A DNA stretch of 42,329 nucleotides, taken from IMG/VR virus record IMGVR_UViG_3300035670_000475, positions 1 through 42,329 of that record, one strand, 5' to 3'. Origin of the DNA: a virus. Under the pieces are notes generated by a model that did no database searches, was not told where the DNA came from, and saw only the letters and a program-made list of their open reading frames with translations. Made by a program: the position numbers and the translations under genes. Of this stretch, positions 21,041-30,910 are shown one piece after another; within the stretch, counting starts at the first letter, position 1, and each line of letters starts with the position of its first letter.

Positions 21041-22678
21041 ATGTCCAAAATCGAAGATATTCTCCAGCGGTACAAGGCTCTCAAAGGTAATCGGGGCAAT
21101 TGGGAAACCCATTGGGAAGAAGTTGCGGAGCGTGTGCTTCCGCGCCAAATGGGTTTCTTGGGTGCTCGCACTGACGGTGAAAAGCGCACCCAAAAGATCT
21201 TTGACTCCAAGCCCATGGTGGCGTTAGAGCGCTTTGCATCGGTCATGGACTCGATGTTGACCCCGCGCCAGCAGAAATGGCATAACTTGCGCACAACTGA
21301 CGAGGCGCTTAACCGCGACTTCGAGGTGCAGGACTGGTTCTACAAGGTCAACAACATCTTGTACCAAGCCCGCTACAGCCCAAAAGCCAACTTTGCAGGC
21401 CAAAACCACGAGCGTTGGACATCAGTTGGTGCGTTTGGCACCGGTGCGTTGTTCACTGACTTTGAGCCAGGTGTGGGTTTGCGCTATCGCTGCATCAACT
21501 TGCGCGATATTTACCTGCTGGAGAACCACCAAGGCATGGTAGATACCGTTTACCGCTGCTTCCAATACACTGCGCGTCAGGCCGCGCAGCGCTTCGGTGA
21601 GAAAAACCTGCCTGAGCGCATCATGAAAGCGCTTGAGAACCCAACTCGTCACAACGACAAGTTCGAGTTCATTCATGTGGTTGCACCCCGCGAAGACTAC
21701 GACGCTTCACGCGCAGATGCCCGAGGCAAACCCTTTGCTTCGTACTACATTGCCGTGGACGACAAGGTCATGGTGGCCCCAGAAGGCGGTTACACCAGCT
21801 TCCCATACTCCGTCAGCCGATACGTGACTGCTCCTGACGAGATTTATGGGCGTTCCCCTGCGATGATGGCGTTGCCAGACATCAAAATGCTCAACGAAAT
21901 GGCCAAGACCGACATTCGGGCTGTCCACAAGTTGATTGACCCACCAATCTTGCTGCACGATGACGGCATTTTGGGTGGCGGTGCCATGACGGTCAACATG
22001 AAGCCCGGTGGCCTGAACGTGGGTGGTGTCAACCGCAACGGTCAAGCCATGATGCAGCCGTTTGGCACTGGTGCTCGCGTTGACATCAACGAAGCCAAGA
22101 TGCAACAGCGCCGTGACAGCATCGACGATGCGTTCTTGGTGACCCTGTTCCAAATTCTCGTTGAAACACCCCGCATGACGGCCACTGAGGCGCTCATTCG
22201 CGCTCAAGAAAAGGGCATGCTGCTCACCCCAACAATGGGTCGTCAGCAGTCCGAGGCACTTGGTCCGCTGATCGAGCGTGAGTTGGACTTGCTGTCCTTC
22301 CACCGCATGCTGCCCCCAATGCCAGACATCTTGCGCGAAGCCGGTGGCGACTACGACATCGTGTACGACTCGCCAATGAGCCGTATGCAACGTGCCGAAG
22401 AGCTTGTCGGTGTGCAGCGCACCATGGAGTTGCTGGCACCATTCGCTCAGATGGACCCTTCCGTGCTGGATGTGTTCGACAAGGACGAGTTGGCTCGCTT
22501 GACAGCAGAAGTCTCCGGTGTACCAACACCGATCCTGCGCAGCCCAGACGCGGTGGCCGAGATCCGCGCACAACGTGCCCAGCAAGAGCAGGACATGATG
22601 GCTGTGCAGGCCGCACAGCCGTTGGCCGGTGCCATGAAGGACGCTGCACAAGCCCAAGCCCTACTCCAAGGACAATAA
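21041..22678 (+). CDS. Portal (head-to-tail connector) protein
   Basis: A 545-aa portal of the T7-like head-to-tail connector family. The family pattern is visible: LKGNRGNWETHWEEVAERVLPR near the N-terminus, GTGALFTDF, INLRDIYLLEN, YGRSPAMMALPDIKMLNEM and TATEALIRAQEKGMLLTP-GRQQSE. It forms the dodecameric channel for DNA entry. The Met at 21041 is preferred over 21026 because GGTGGA precedes it at normal spacing. Confidence 0.95.
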   Translation: MSKIEDILQRYKALKGNRGNWETHWEEVAERVLPRQMGFLGARTDGEKRTQKIFDSKPMVALERFASVMDSMLTPRQQKWHNLRTTDEALNRDFEVQDWFYKVNNILYQARYSPKANFAGQNHERWTSVGAFGTGALFTDFEPGVGLRYRCINLRDIYLLENHQGMVDTVYRCFQYTARQAAQRFGEKNLPERIMKALENPTRHNDKFEFIHVVAPREDYDASRADARGKPFASYYIAVDDKVMVAPEGGYTSFPYSVSRYVTAPDEIYGRSPAMMALPDIKMLNEMAKTDIRAVHKLIDPPILLHDDGILGGGAMTVNMKPGGLNVGGVNRNGQAMMQPFGTGARVDINEAKMQQRRDSIDDAFLVTLFQILVETPRMTATEALIRAQEKGMLLTPTMGRQQSEALGPLIERELDLLSFHRMLPPMPDILREAGGDYDIVYDSPMSRMQRAEELVGVQRTMELLAPFAQMDPSVLDVFDKDELARLTAEVSGVPTPILRSPDAVAEIRAQRAQQEQDMMAVQAAQPLAGAMKDAAQAQALLQGQ

Positions 22679-22930
22679 TTGACATTTAACCCACTGACTC
22701 TGATTCGACGCCGTGCCTACAAGGCGGCGTTCAACAATCCAGAAGGCCGCAAAGTCCTGGCCGACCTTCGGAGATTCTGCCGGGCAACCCTGCCCACCGC
22801 AGACATCAACAATGTCCAGGCAACGTACCTCCTTGAAGGTCGACGGGAGGTCTGGTGCCGCATTCAGGCCCACCTCCAGCTGACCGAAGAGGATGTGTAC
22901 ACTCTCATCGAGGAATATCCAAATGAGTGA
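22679..22930 (+). CDS. Bbp19-like phage protein (TTG start)
   Basis: An 83-aa protein of the Bbp19 family (named after Bordetella phage BPP-1): RRRAYKAAFNNPEGRKVLADLRRFC and YLLEGRREVWCRIQAHLQLTEEDVY. It begins with TTG directly after the portal stop, with AAGGA upstream. The role is unknown but it is conserved beside scaffold genes. Confidence 0.82.
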   Translation: MTFNPLTLIRRRAYKAAFNNPEGRKVLADLRRFCRATLPTADINNVQATYLLEGRREVWCRIQAHLQLTEEDVYTLIEEYPNE

Positions 22931-23741
22931 AGCTACTGCCGCCTTGACTGGCGATAACGGTGGCACCGGAGCCGGTGCTGCACAAGGTGCCGGAACCCCT
23001 GCACCATGGACCGAGGGTTTTGACCCCGACACCACTGCGTATGTGACCAACAAAGGTTGGCAAAACCCCGCTGACATCCTGAACAGCTACCGCAACCTTG
23101 AAAAGTTTGCAGGTGGCAGCAAAAACCTGCTGGAATTGCCAGGTGTTGATGCAGATCAGGCAGCGATGGACGCTTTTTATGCGAAACTGGGTCGCCCTGA
23201 CTCGCCAGACAAGTACGGGTTGAAAGTTCCCGATGGTGGTGACGCCGCGTTGGCCGACTGGTTTAAACAAACCGCCCACAAAACCGGTTTGAGCGAAAAG
23301 CAGGCAGCATCCTTGTTTGATGCATGGAACGAAATGAGCGGCTCGCGTTTGCAAGCGATGCAGCAAGAATCTCAGGCCCAATCCGAGCGTGCGATTGCTG
23401 AATTGAAGCGCGAATGGGGTCAAGGCTATGATGGCCAGATCGATGCTGGCAAACGTGCCGTGGCCGCACTGGGCTATGACGCTGCACAGCTTGACGCCAT
23501 TGAGGGCAAGCTCGGTACAGCTGAAATGCTCAAGCTGTTTGCCACCATTGGCTCCAAAATGGGCGAACCGTCGTTTGAAGGTGGTGAGCGCAGCGGTACA
23601 TCCTTTGGATTGACCCCAGCCTCGGCCAAACAGCAGATTGCTGACCTGAAAATGGACAAAAACTTCATGTCTGAGTATCTGAGTGGCAACCAAGATGCTG
23701 TCGGCAAGATGAAGCGCCTGATGGAGTTTGCACATGGATAA
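22923..23741 (+). CDS. Scaffolding protein
   Basis: A 272-aa protein between portal and capsid. It has an N-terminal Gly/Ala-rich unstructured part, a WTEGFDPDTTAYVTNKGWQNPADILNSYRNLEKFAG block, a KYGLKVPDG centre, coiled-coil helices (about 135-170) and a LKMDKNFMSEYLSGNQDAVGKMKRLMEFAHG end. This order and composition match T7-like and BPP-1-like scaffolds, which direct procapsid assembly and then leave. Confidence 0.9.
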   Translation: MSEATAALTGDNGGTGAGAAQGAGTPAPWTEGFDPDTTAYVTNKGWQNPADILNSYRNLEKFAGGSKNLLELPGVDADQAAMDAFYAKLGRPDSPDKYGLKVPDGGDAALADWFKQTAHKTGLSEKQAASLFDAWNEMSGSRLQAMQQESQAQSERAIAELKREWGQGYDGQIDAGKRAVAALGYDAAQLDAIEGKLGTAEMLKLFATIGSKMGEPSFEGGERSGTSFGLTPASAKQQIADLKMDKNFMSEYLSGNQDAVGKMKRLMEFAHG

Positions 23742-24000
23742 GCACGACATCAGACTGCGTCTGCTGGAGGCAGTTTTGCCTCAAGCGACCCGGGTTGGCT
23801 TAGGCGAACCCGACCACATCGTTAAAGTTTGCACAGTTCTTGAACAATATGTGCTAGACTTTAATGAAGGTGAGAAATTACCGGACTCACCACCCAAACG
23901 CGCAACGGTTCGGTCCAAACGGGCAACCGAAAACGATGCGTCTGGAACAATTGACCCCACTCATGGTGGACAAGTCGAATCAGCCGACCGGTTATCTTGA
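23734..24000 (+). CDS. 88-aa hypothetical protein before capsid gene
   Basis: N-terminal helix (MDKHDIRLRLLEAVLPQATRVG), a VCTVLEQYVL helix, then a basic, low-complexity C-terminus. Overlaps the scaffold stop. A minor virion or assembly factor is possible but unproven. The start is the ATG at 23734; an ATG six bases upstream is a poorer choice. Confidence 0.65.
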   Translation: MDKHDIRLRLLEAVLPQATRVGLGEPDHIVKVCTVLEQYVLDFNEGEKLPDSPPKRATVRSKRATENDASGTIDPTHGGQVESADRLS

Positions 24001-24024
24001 TTCAACTTTTTTGGAGTATTCACC

Positions 24025-24900
24025 ATGAGTGACCAAATTTCTACTGCATTTGTGCAGCAGTACACGACTAACGTCGGTCTGTTGCTTCAGCAGCGTGGCT
24101 CGAAGCTGCGTGACGCTGTTACCGTCGGTTCTTATTCCGGCAAGGCTGCAAAAGCCGTCGAGCAAATCGGCTCGGTGACTGCGCAAGCCCGTACCAGCCG
24201 TCACAGCGACACCCCGCTGATCTCTACACCTCACGACGCTCGCTGGGTTTTCCCAACGGACTACGAGTGGGCTGACCTGATCGACGATCAGGACAAGTTG
24301 CGTATGCTGATCGATCCGACCAGCCCCTACGCAATCAACGGTGCTTACGCACTGGGTCGCGCTATGGATAACTTGATCGTTTCCGCTGCTCTGGGCACTG
24401 CCAAGACTGGTGAAAACGGTACAACTAACACATCGTTCGCAACAGCTAGTCAACAAGTTGGCGTTGGCGGTACACCCGCTGGCCTGACTGTTTCCAAGCT
24501 GCGTTCTGCCAAAAAAATCTTGATGGCAAACGAAGTGGACGTCGAGCAAGATCCTTTGTACATCGCCGTGACCGCCAAGCAATTGGACGATCTGTTGGGC
24601 ACCACCGAAGTGACTTCTTCTGACTACAACACCGTGAAAGCACTGGTGCAAGGTCAAGTTGACACCTTCATGGGCTTCAAGTTCATTCACACTGAACTGT
24701 TGGGCGTGGATGGTTCTAGCTATCGCCGAGTGATCGCTTGGGCTAAGTCTGGTTTGCATTTGGGCATGTGGAATGACATCAATTCCCGCATCGACCAACG
24801 CGCCGACAAGTCGTATTCGACTCAGGTGTACGTCAAGGGTACCTTCGGTGCCACACGTACCGAAGAGAAGAAGGTTGTCGAAATCTTGTGCGCTGAGTAA
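24025..24900 (+). CDS. Major capsid protein, BPP-1-like
   Basis: A 291-aa capsid protein placed after scaffold and before cement. It has the phage capsid pattern MSDQISTAFVQQYTTNVGLLLQQRGSKLRDAV, an internal LIDDQDKLRMLIDPTSPYAINGAYALGRAMDNLIVSAA helix block, and a C-terminal RVIAWAKSGLHLGMW. Similar to the HK97-fold capsid of Bordetella phage BPP-1. A TTGGAG site precedes it. Confidence 0.92.
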   Translation: MSDQISTAFVQQYTTNVGLLLQQRGSKLRDAVTVGSYSGKAAKAVEQIGSVTAQARTSRHSDTPLISTPHDARWVFPTDYEWADLIDDQDKLRMLIDPTSPYAINGAYALGRAMDNLIVSAALGTAKTGENGTTNTSFATASQQVGVGGTPAGLTVSKLRSAKKILMANEVDVEQDPLYIAVTAKQLDDLLGTTEVTSSDYNTVKALVQGQVDTFMGFKFIHTELLGVDGSSYRRVIAWAKSGLHLGMWNDINSRIDQRADKSYSTQVYVKGTFGATRTEEKKVVEILCAE

Positions 24901-24912
24901 TAGGAGCAAATC

Positions 24913-25338
24913 ATGGCTGAAACTTACGCAAGTGAAATCTCTGGTCAGTCGACCATTCCTACTACTATGGCAAACGGTGGTGTTGTCGGTGGCCGTCTGC
25001 GCCGCTTCCGCGCCACTATCACCTTGGCGTCTCAAGCCTCTGGTGACACTGTTGTGTTGGCAAAGATCCCTGCGGGTCATGCCTTCGCTTACGGTGTGAT
25101 CAACGCTTCTGCGACCTTGGGTGGCACTGCCACTGTGGCAATTGGTACCGCCGCTTCGGCTGGTAAGTACCGCGCTGCTGCCATCTTCACTGCCGCCGCC
25201 CCAACATTGTTTGGTGTGTCGACAGCTGTGGATGACAGCGCATTGACCGAGGAAGAAACAGTGATCATGACTGTTGGCGCCGCAGCTCTTCCCAGCTCCG
25301 GTACAGCAATCGTGGACCTGTACTTCTCGGCTCCCTAA
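24913..25338 (+). CDS. Head decoration (cement) protein, Bbp16-like
   Basis: A 141-aa beta-rich protein immediately after the capsid gene: GGVVGGRLRRFRATITLASQASGDTVVLAKIPAGHAFAYGVINASATLGGTATVAIGT, ending in AIVDLYFSAP. Length and composition fit the BPP-1 cement protein that clamps capsomers. A strong terminator follows. Confidence 0.85.
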   Translation: MAETYASEISGQSTIPTTMANGGVVGGRLRRFRATITLASQASGDTVVLAKIPAGHAFAYGVINASATLGGTATVAIGTAASAGKYRAAAIFTAAAPTLFGVSTAVDDSALTEEETVIMTVGAAALPSSGTAIVDLYFSAP

Positions 25339-25350
25339 TTTTTAGGGTTC

Positions 25351-25385
25351 AAGCAGGGGGCTTCGGTCCCCTGCTTTTGATTTTT
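25351..25385 (+). terminator. Rho-independent terminator after head genes
   Basis: AAGCAGGGG/CCCCTGCTT stem (25351-25359 with 25368-25376) around GCTTCGGT, then TTGATTTTT. It allows the capsid and cement genes to be expressed more than the downstream tail genes. Confidence 0.9.
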
Positions 25386-25398
25386 AAGAGGTGCTCCA

Positions 25399-25959
25399 AT
25401 GCCAAGCGTCGTCGACATCTGTAACAAGGCTCTGGACAAACTGGGCCATGGTCCCATCACCAGTCTTGAAGATGGCACGAAAGCGGCCAACCTCTGCAAT
25501 CGAAATTGGGGCATGGTTCGTGACGAGGTCTTGAGAGACCACCCGTGGAACTTCGCAGTCAAGCGCACCACCTTGGCAGCATCCACAGAAGCACCCTCAT
25601 GGGGCTTCACCTACAAATTCCCCCTTCCCGCTGACAATCTGCGCCTTTTGGAGGTGCGTGACCTGTCAACGGCAGAGTACCAAGTCGAGTCCGGTAACAT
25701 TCTTGCCAACGACTCGGTGCTGTATATTCGGTACATCCGCAAGGTGACCGACCCTAACGAATACGACCACAGTTTCACAAACACCGTGGCCGTTCGCCTA
25801 GCGTTTGAGCTGTGCGAATCCTTGACCCAAAGCAGCACCAAAAAGGGCGAGCTTTGGGAAGAGTACAAGCAGGCCAAGATCGATGCCAAGGGCGTCGACG
25901 GGCAAGAAAACCCACCACAGCAGTTTGAAGAAGACGAGTGGATCTCGGTGAGGTACTGA
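25399..25959 (+). CDS. Tail tubular protein A (T7 gp11-like)
   Basis: A 186-aa adaptor. Family features: MPSVVDICNKALDKLGHGPITSLEDGTKAANLCNRNWGMVRDEVLRDHPWNFA at the N-terminus and RYIRKVTDPNEYDHSFTNTVAVRLAFELCESLTQS in the second half. It forms the ring joining portal and nozzle in short tails. Confidence 0.93.
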   Translation: MPSVVDICNKALDKLGHGPITSLEDGTKAANLCNRNWGMVRDEVLRDHPWNFAVKRTTLAASTEAPSWGFTYKFPLPADNLRLLEVRDLSTAEYQVESGNILANDSVLYIRYIRKVTDPNEYDHSFTNTVAVRLAFELCESLTQSSTKKGELWEEYKQAKIDAKGVDGQENPPQQFEEDEWISVRY

Positions 25960-25960
25960 C

Positions 25961-28120
25961 ATGGCAAAAGCATCCCCGATGCAAAATTCTTTCAACGCAG
26001 GGGAGTTGTCCCCTCAGTTGAAGGGCCGCGCAGACCTTGAAAAGTATCGCAATGGTTGCGATACCATGACCAACTTCTTTCCTCAGATTCACGGACCGGC
26101 ACGCAAACGCCCAGGCACCCGATTTGTCAATGAGGTCAAAGACTCGAGCAAGGCAGTGCGTCTGATCCCCTTCGAGTACAGCACCGACCAAGCCTACATC
26201 ATTGAGTTTGGTCACAACTACATCCGGTTTTACGCCAACGGCGGTGTGGTGCAAAGTGGTGGCTCGACCTACGAGATTTCCAGCCCCTACGCCAGCACAG
26301 AGCTGGCCGACTTGGACTATGCCCAATCGGCAGACGTCATCTACATCTCGCACCCGAGCTACCCGCCCTACAAGCTGGCGAGATTTGGTGCGACCAATTG
26401 GACAATGACCGCAGTCACATTCGACTGGCCACCGTTTACCGACGAAAACGTCAGCGCTGTGACCATGACTGCTTCTGCGGTCACCGGCAGCATCACGATC
26501 ACCGCATCGGCATCCACTTTTGTGTCGGGCGACGTTGGCTCGTATTTCAGATTTTCCGAAGTCATTGAGTCAAAGTACGATCAGTGGGTGACTGGCGCTT
26601 CGGTCAGCTCTGGCGCATTTCGTCATTACAACGGTAATTTGTACGAAGCAAGCAGCACTGGTACAACCGGCTCGCGTCCTCCGATCCACACAGAGGGAAC
26701 CGAGAGTGACGGCACTGTCAGTTGGGTGTTTCGTCACAGCGGTGAGGGCTATGCTCAAGTCACCGCATACACGAGCGCCACACAAGTCAGCGCAACGGTC
26801 ATTGACCGACTGCCCGCCAGCGCCACATCGGCCACCAAAAAGTGGGCAGAAGGTGCATGGTCCTCGCGCAGAGGTTACCCACGCTCGGTCACGTTCTACG
26901 AAGACCGTCTATGGTTTGGCGGCTCGGCATGGAAGCCTCAGACACTGTGGGCGTCGACCAGTGGTGACTACGAGAACCACCAGTACGGCACCAATGACGA
27001 CGATGCGCTGAACTACACCATCAACACCCAAGACATGAACACGATTCAGTGGTTGTGTCCAAGCAAAGTGTTGGCCATTGGCACATCCGCTGGCGAGTTC
27101 ACACTCAGCGCCAGCTCGATCAGCGATCCAGTCACGCCAACCAACGTCAAGATCACACCGCAAACCACATACGGCAACGCTGCCAATGTGCGCCCATTGC
27201 GCGTGGCCAGCTCGATCCTGTTTGTGCAGCGAGCAGGTCGCAAGCTGCGTGAATATGTCTACAACTTTGAGACCGACTCATTTGTCGCGCCCAACATGAA
27301 CGTGTTGGCCGAACACATAAGTGAGAGCGGCCTCATCGATCTGGCTTACCAGCAAGAACCCAACCAAATCGTCTGGGCACCTCGCACTGACGGCACCTTG
27401 GTCGGCATGACATATGAACGTGCCGAGGATGTGGTTGGCTGGCACGAGCAGGACATTGGTGGCGACGTTGAGTCGGTGGCAACTATCCCTCACTGGGACG
27501 GCGACCAAGACGTGTTGTTCATGGTTGTCAAGCGCACCGTGGACGGTGCCACCGTGCGATATGTTGAGTATTTGGAAAAATATTTGACCGGCGACGAGGC
27601 GTTTTATGTTGATTGCGGCCTGACTTATGACGGTGCCGCTGCGACAACAATCACTGGCCTCGATCACCTTGAGGGTGAGGAAGTCGCAGTTCTGGTGGAC
27701 GGTGCCGTGCACCCTAACCGCACCGTGGTGTCTGGTGAGATCGATTTGAACCGCGAGGGTTCTGTCGTGGTCGTTGGCTTGCCCTACACCGCCACCATCA
27801 AAACCATGCCGCTGGAAGCAGGTGCGCAAGATGGTGTGGCTCAAGGCAAAACCATGCGAATCCACAATTTGGTCTTGCGATTGTTTGAGACAGGTGCTGG
27901 CCTGTGGTACGGTCCAAGTGAGACCGTCATGGACGAATACCACCCTCGCCGCACCGGTGACTTGATGGATCAGGGCGTGCCCTTGTTTACGGGCGACACA
28001 TCGATCCTGCCATGGCCTGGCGAATATCAGAATTCACCCCAAATCACAATTCAGCATCGACTGCCGCTGCCGTGTACACTTGTCGCATTGATGCCACAGG
28101 TTCACACCTATGATCGTTAG
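25961..28120 (+). CDS. Tail tubular protein B / nozzle (T7 gp12-like)
   Basis: A 719-aa protein whose start MAKASPMQNSFNAGELSPQLKGRADLEKYRNGCDTMTNFFPQIHGPARKRPGTRFV is the hallmark of phage tail nozzle proteins, followed by a long beta-rich body with IPHWDGDQDVLFMVVKRTVDGATVRYVEYLEK. It builds the tail nozzle under the gp11-like adaptor. Confidence 0.93.
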   Translation: MAKASPMQNSFNAGELSPQLKGRADLEKYRNGCDTMTNFFPQIHGPARKRPGTRFVNEVKDSSKAVRLIPFEYSTDQAYIIEFGHNYIRFYANGGVVQSGGSTYEISSPYASTELADLDYAQSADVIYISHPSYPPYKLARFGATNWTMTAVTFDWPPFTDENVSAVTMTASAVTGSITITASASTFVSGDVGSYFRFSEVIESKYDQWVTGASVSSGAFRHYNGNLYEASSTGTTGSRPPIHTEGTESDGTVSWVFRHSGEGYAQVTAYTSATQVSATVIDRLPASATSATKKWAEGAWSSRRGYPRSVTFYEDRLWFGGSAWKPQTLWASTSGDYENHQYGTNDDDALNYTINTQDMNTIQWLCPSKVLAIGTSAGEFTLSASSISDPVTPTNVKITPQTTYGNAANVRPLRVASSILFVQRAGRKLREYVYNFETDSFVAPNMNVLAEHISESGLIDLAYQQEPNQIVWAPRTDGTLVGMTYERAEDVVGWHEQDIGGDVESVATIPHWDGDQDVLFMVVKRTVDGATVRYVEYLEKYLTGDEAFYVDCGLTYDGAAATTITGLDHLEGEEVAVLVDGAVHPNRTVVSGEIDLNREGSVVVVGLPYTATIKTMPLEAGAQDGVAQGKTMRIHNLVLRLFETGAGLWYGPSETVMDEYHPRRTGDLMDQGVPLFTGDTSILPWPGEYQNSPQITIQHRLPLPCTLVALMPQVHTYDR

Positions 28121-28535
28121 ACCTTGGGAAAAAGGTGACACCGAAAAGGTGAGAATCCAACAGGCTCAGTCCTACATGTATGGTGCGCCTGAGATCACGG
28201 CAGACTTGACCGAGTTGTCCACAGCGGGGCTGGCTTGGTCATTTGACGATAATGGTGAGATTTTGGGGATTGCCGTAGTTGCTCCACAGTGGGACAATCG
28301 GGCAATGGCGTTGGTTTTGATGTCAGAATCAGCGGGCAAGCATTTTCACAAAATCCACAGAGCTGTCAACAGGTTTTTGGACATCGCTGGGTTTCGCAGA
28401 GTCGAGGCCACTGTTGATGTCGGGTTTGAAGCTGGCGATCGGTGGATGCAAATGCTGGGGTTTGAATTTGAAGGGTTGATGCGAGCGTACCGTCCAGACG
28501 GGGCAGACATGAAACTCTATGCGAGGATCACATAA
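28110..28535 (+). CDS. GNAT-fold virion protein (T7 gp13-like)
   Basis: A 141-aa protein: MIVRPWEKGD N-terminus, ILGIAVVAPQWDNRAMALVLMSESAGKHFHKIHRAVNRFLD and GFRRVEATVDVGFEAGDRWMQMLGFEFEGLMRAYRPDG. This is the acetyltransferase-like fold of the T7 gp13 group, needed for assembly of the ejection proteins. Whether it acetylates anything is unknown. It overlaps the nozzle gene by 11 nt. Confidence 0.8.
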   Translation: MIVRPWEKGDTEKVRIQQAQSYMYGAPEITADLTELSTAGLAWSFDDNGEILGIAVVAPQWDNRAMALVLMSESAGKHFHKIHRAVNRFLDIAGFRRVEATVDVGFEAGDRWMQMLGFEFEGLMRAYRPDGADMKLYARIT

Positions 28536-29014
28536 TGGCTTTCTTAGCACCTTTAGCTTTTGGTACGGCGGCAACTGCTACAACGGCGGCTACAGCCGGG
28601 TTGTTCGGTTCGGCAGGGGCATTTGCACTGGCACCTACATTGGCGACAGTTGGTACGGGTCTGTCCGTGCTGGGTTCGATCAAAGCTGGCCAAGCCACTG
28701 CTGACGCTGCTGACTACAACGCTCAAACCTCGATGATTGAGGCGCAGGTTGAAGAGACACGCCGCCGCAATCAAGCCAGACAACAAATGGGCGCCTTGCG
28801 TGCCAGCATTGCCAAATCGGGTGCAACGTCCGAGGGTACACCTTTGCTGGCCATCACCGAATCAGCTGCCAACGCTGAAATTGATGCACTCAACGCACAA
28901 TGGTCTGGCAGTCGTCAAGCCCAAGCGATGCTCATGCGCGGCAAAGCTGCAAAAACCGAATCCTATCTCCGTGCCGGTACATCGCTGATGTCTGGCCTAA
29001 GCCGAGTCATGTAA
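28535..29014 (+). CDS. Internal virion protein (T7 gp14-like)
   Basis: A 159-aa protein with a hydrophobic Ala/Gly/Thr N-terminus (membrane-active) and a coiled-coil helix (NAQTSMIEAQVEETRRRNQARQQMGALRASIAKSGAT, about 68-105). The pattern SIAKSG-TSEGTPLL matches T7 gp14-like ejection proteins that enter the outer membrane. Confidence 0.87.
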   Translation: MAFLAPLAFGTAATATTAATAGLFGSAGAFALAPTLATVGTGLSVLGSIKAGQATADAADYNAQTSMIEAQVEETRRRNQARQQMGALRASIAKSGATSEGTPLLAITESAANAEIDALNAQWSGSRQAQAMLMRGKAAKTESYLRAGTSLMSGLSRVM

Positions 29015-29023
29015 GGACACACA

Positions 29024-30910
29024 ATGGCAAAACTCCCTATTTACGAAGTCCAATCGCGCCCACAGGGTGGACAAGTATCCCCCGAAGCAATGGGTGCTGG
29101 CATTGGTCAAGCAGCTGCAGACATGGGTGCAACACTGGCCGACATTGGCGTGGCATCAATGCGCCGTCAAGAGGTCATTGATCGCGTGCAGTTGCTCAAC
29201 TCGTTCGATCAAACTGCCATCTCCGACTTGGAAGCTGTGCAGGCTGACGGCAGCATTGCCAGTAAAGAGACTGTGGACAAATATTCCAGCGCCCTGCGCC
29301 AGCGAATGGATCAGACTCTTAATCAACACCGTGGTAGTTCTGCCAGCCGTGCTGAATTGCGTGCACAACTTGAAAACCAACTTGGTCAGTACACCAAGTC
29401 GGCCATGAGTAACCAGATTAAGGCCCAGTACACGATGATCGGCGAGGCTGCTGACAAAGCAGCCAACAAGTACGCCATGACCGCAGGCTTGGCCCCCGAT
29501 CAAATGAACAACGCATTTGCGTCATTTGAAGCTGATTTGAACAAACTCAGCGGTGCCATCAGCGTTGACCAGATGGACAAGTTCCGTCAAATCGGACGTT
29601 CTCGCATTGCCGATGGTGCTATTCGCGGACTGCTGCAGCGTGGTAATTACACCGAAGCTAAAAAGCTGCTGACCGACCCAGCCATTGGTGGCACATTGAG
29701 CGCAGACACCTCTCGTCAACTTACCATGGACGTGGCTGTTGACGAGTACAAGGCTGAAAAGCAGGTGAAAGAGCAAGAGCAAAACGTGGCTCAGTGGACC
29801 TCGATTCTCAAGCGCAATTTGTCACCCGAAGAGCAGATGCGCGTGCGCATGTTGCCCCAGAAGAAGGCCGAGTACACACTGGCCGACAAGCTGGTCGAGT
29901 TGGAATTGGTGCAGGGTAAGCCAGCAACCCCTAGCCAAGTGACCGAGCTGATGGGCTTGCAGGGCTCCAGCGGCATGTTTGGTAACAGCATGCAGGGCAT
30001 GGCCTTGAACTTTGTGACCACGAACGCTGTGGCCTATGCCAACGGCATGTTGCCGCCAGATCAAGCGCGTCAATTCGAGGCGTCTTTCAACGAGGCCTAT
30101 AAGCCAGTCGAGAAGCAAGACCCTGTGACAGGCCTGTGGACTCGTATTGCCCCAGCCGTTCCAGCGTTTGCCCAGCAAGCCATGCAGCGTGGTAGCAGAC
30201 TGTACGGCGGTGGCTTGGGTAATGCGATGCCACAACCCTCGATGAACCAAGCACCCGCAGTGACAGGTGCTGTGACATCACCCGCACCCCAGCCTGCAGC
30301 GCAACCCGCTGCCCAGCCTGCAGCACAACCTGCTGCCGGTGGCCAGCCTGCAGCCGCTGCTGCCGCGCAGCCTAGCCCGGCGCCTGCAGCCGATGGTCAA
30401 AGCATTTGGTCTCGCCGCTCGAACATTTCCGGCGTAGTCCCAAGTGTTGCGCAGACCGTGGGTCAGATGCCGTTTATCGGTGAAGCCGTGGGCGGTGGTG
30501 GCCAATACGCCACAGATCGTCAATACGCTGAAGCACAGGGTCGTGAGTTGATCCGCGCCTTGAGCCAGTCGGGTCGTTATCTGGCCAGCGAGATGCAATC
30601 GATCGAAAAAGAGGTTTCTCTTGCAGGTCAAACCTTCGACAACCCCGTGGCCTACGGTCAGCGTTTGATTGGTGTCGACGAGGCGTTGGCTAAACGTGTC
30701 GCCGATGCTCAAAAAGATCTAGGCAACCCCAGCATCAGCATTGAAAAACGCAGAGCGGCCAACGATGTGATTGCTACAATCACCAACTTCCGTCAGACAC
30801 TTGGTGTACCACCGCGCGTCAAAACAGAAGCCGAATATAAGAAATTAGCACCAGGTTCTGAATACATTGACCCAAATGGGGTGATCGGTAGAAAAGGAGC
30901 ATCTAAATAA
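29024..30910 (+). CDS. Internal virion protein (T7 gp15-like)
   Basis: A 628-aa protein in the gp15 position. Mostly alpha-helical, with a QPAAQPAAQPAAQPAAGG low-complexity segment (about 420-460) and a C-terminal helical domain. The DNA of that segment is repetitive. No lytic motif is visible. It probably forms the trans-periplasm channel with the gp16-like protein. Confidence 0.85.
   Translation: MAKLPIYEVQSRPQGGQVSPEAMGAGIGQAAADMGATLADIGVASMRRQEVIDRVQLLNSFDQTAISDLEAVQADGSIASKETVDKYSSALRQRMDQTLNQHRGSSASRAELRAQLENQLGQYTKSAMSNQIKAQYTMIGEAADKAANKYAMTAGLAPDQMNNAFASFEADLNKLSGAISVDQMDKFRQIGRSRIADGAIRGLLQRGNYTEAKKLLTDPAIGGTLSADTSRQLTMDVAVDEYKAEKQVKEQEQNVAQWTSILKRNLSPEEQMRVRMLPQKKAEYTLADKLVELELVQGKPATPSQVTELMGLQGSSGMFGNSMQGMALNFVTTNAVAYANGMLPPDQARQFEASFNEAYKPVEKQDPVTGLWTRIAPAVPAFAQQAMQRGSRLYGGGLGNAMPQPSMNQAPAVTGAVTSPAPQPAAQPAAQPAAQPAAGGQPAAAAAAQPSPAPAADGQSIWSRRSNISGVVPSVAQTVGQMPFIGEAVGGGGQYATDRQYAEAQGRELIRALSQSGRYLASEMQSIEKEVSLAGQTFDNPVAYGQRLIGVDEALAKRVADAQKDLGNPSISIEKRRAANDVIATITNFRQTLGVPPRVKTEAEYKKLAPGSEYIDPNGVIGRKGASK

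Noticed and set aside
23828-23862. Possible promoter before the capsid gene (TTGCAC and TGC-TAGACT)
   Set aside because: The spacing of about 20 bp between the boxes is too long and nothing else supports it.
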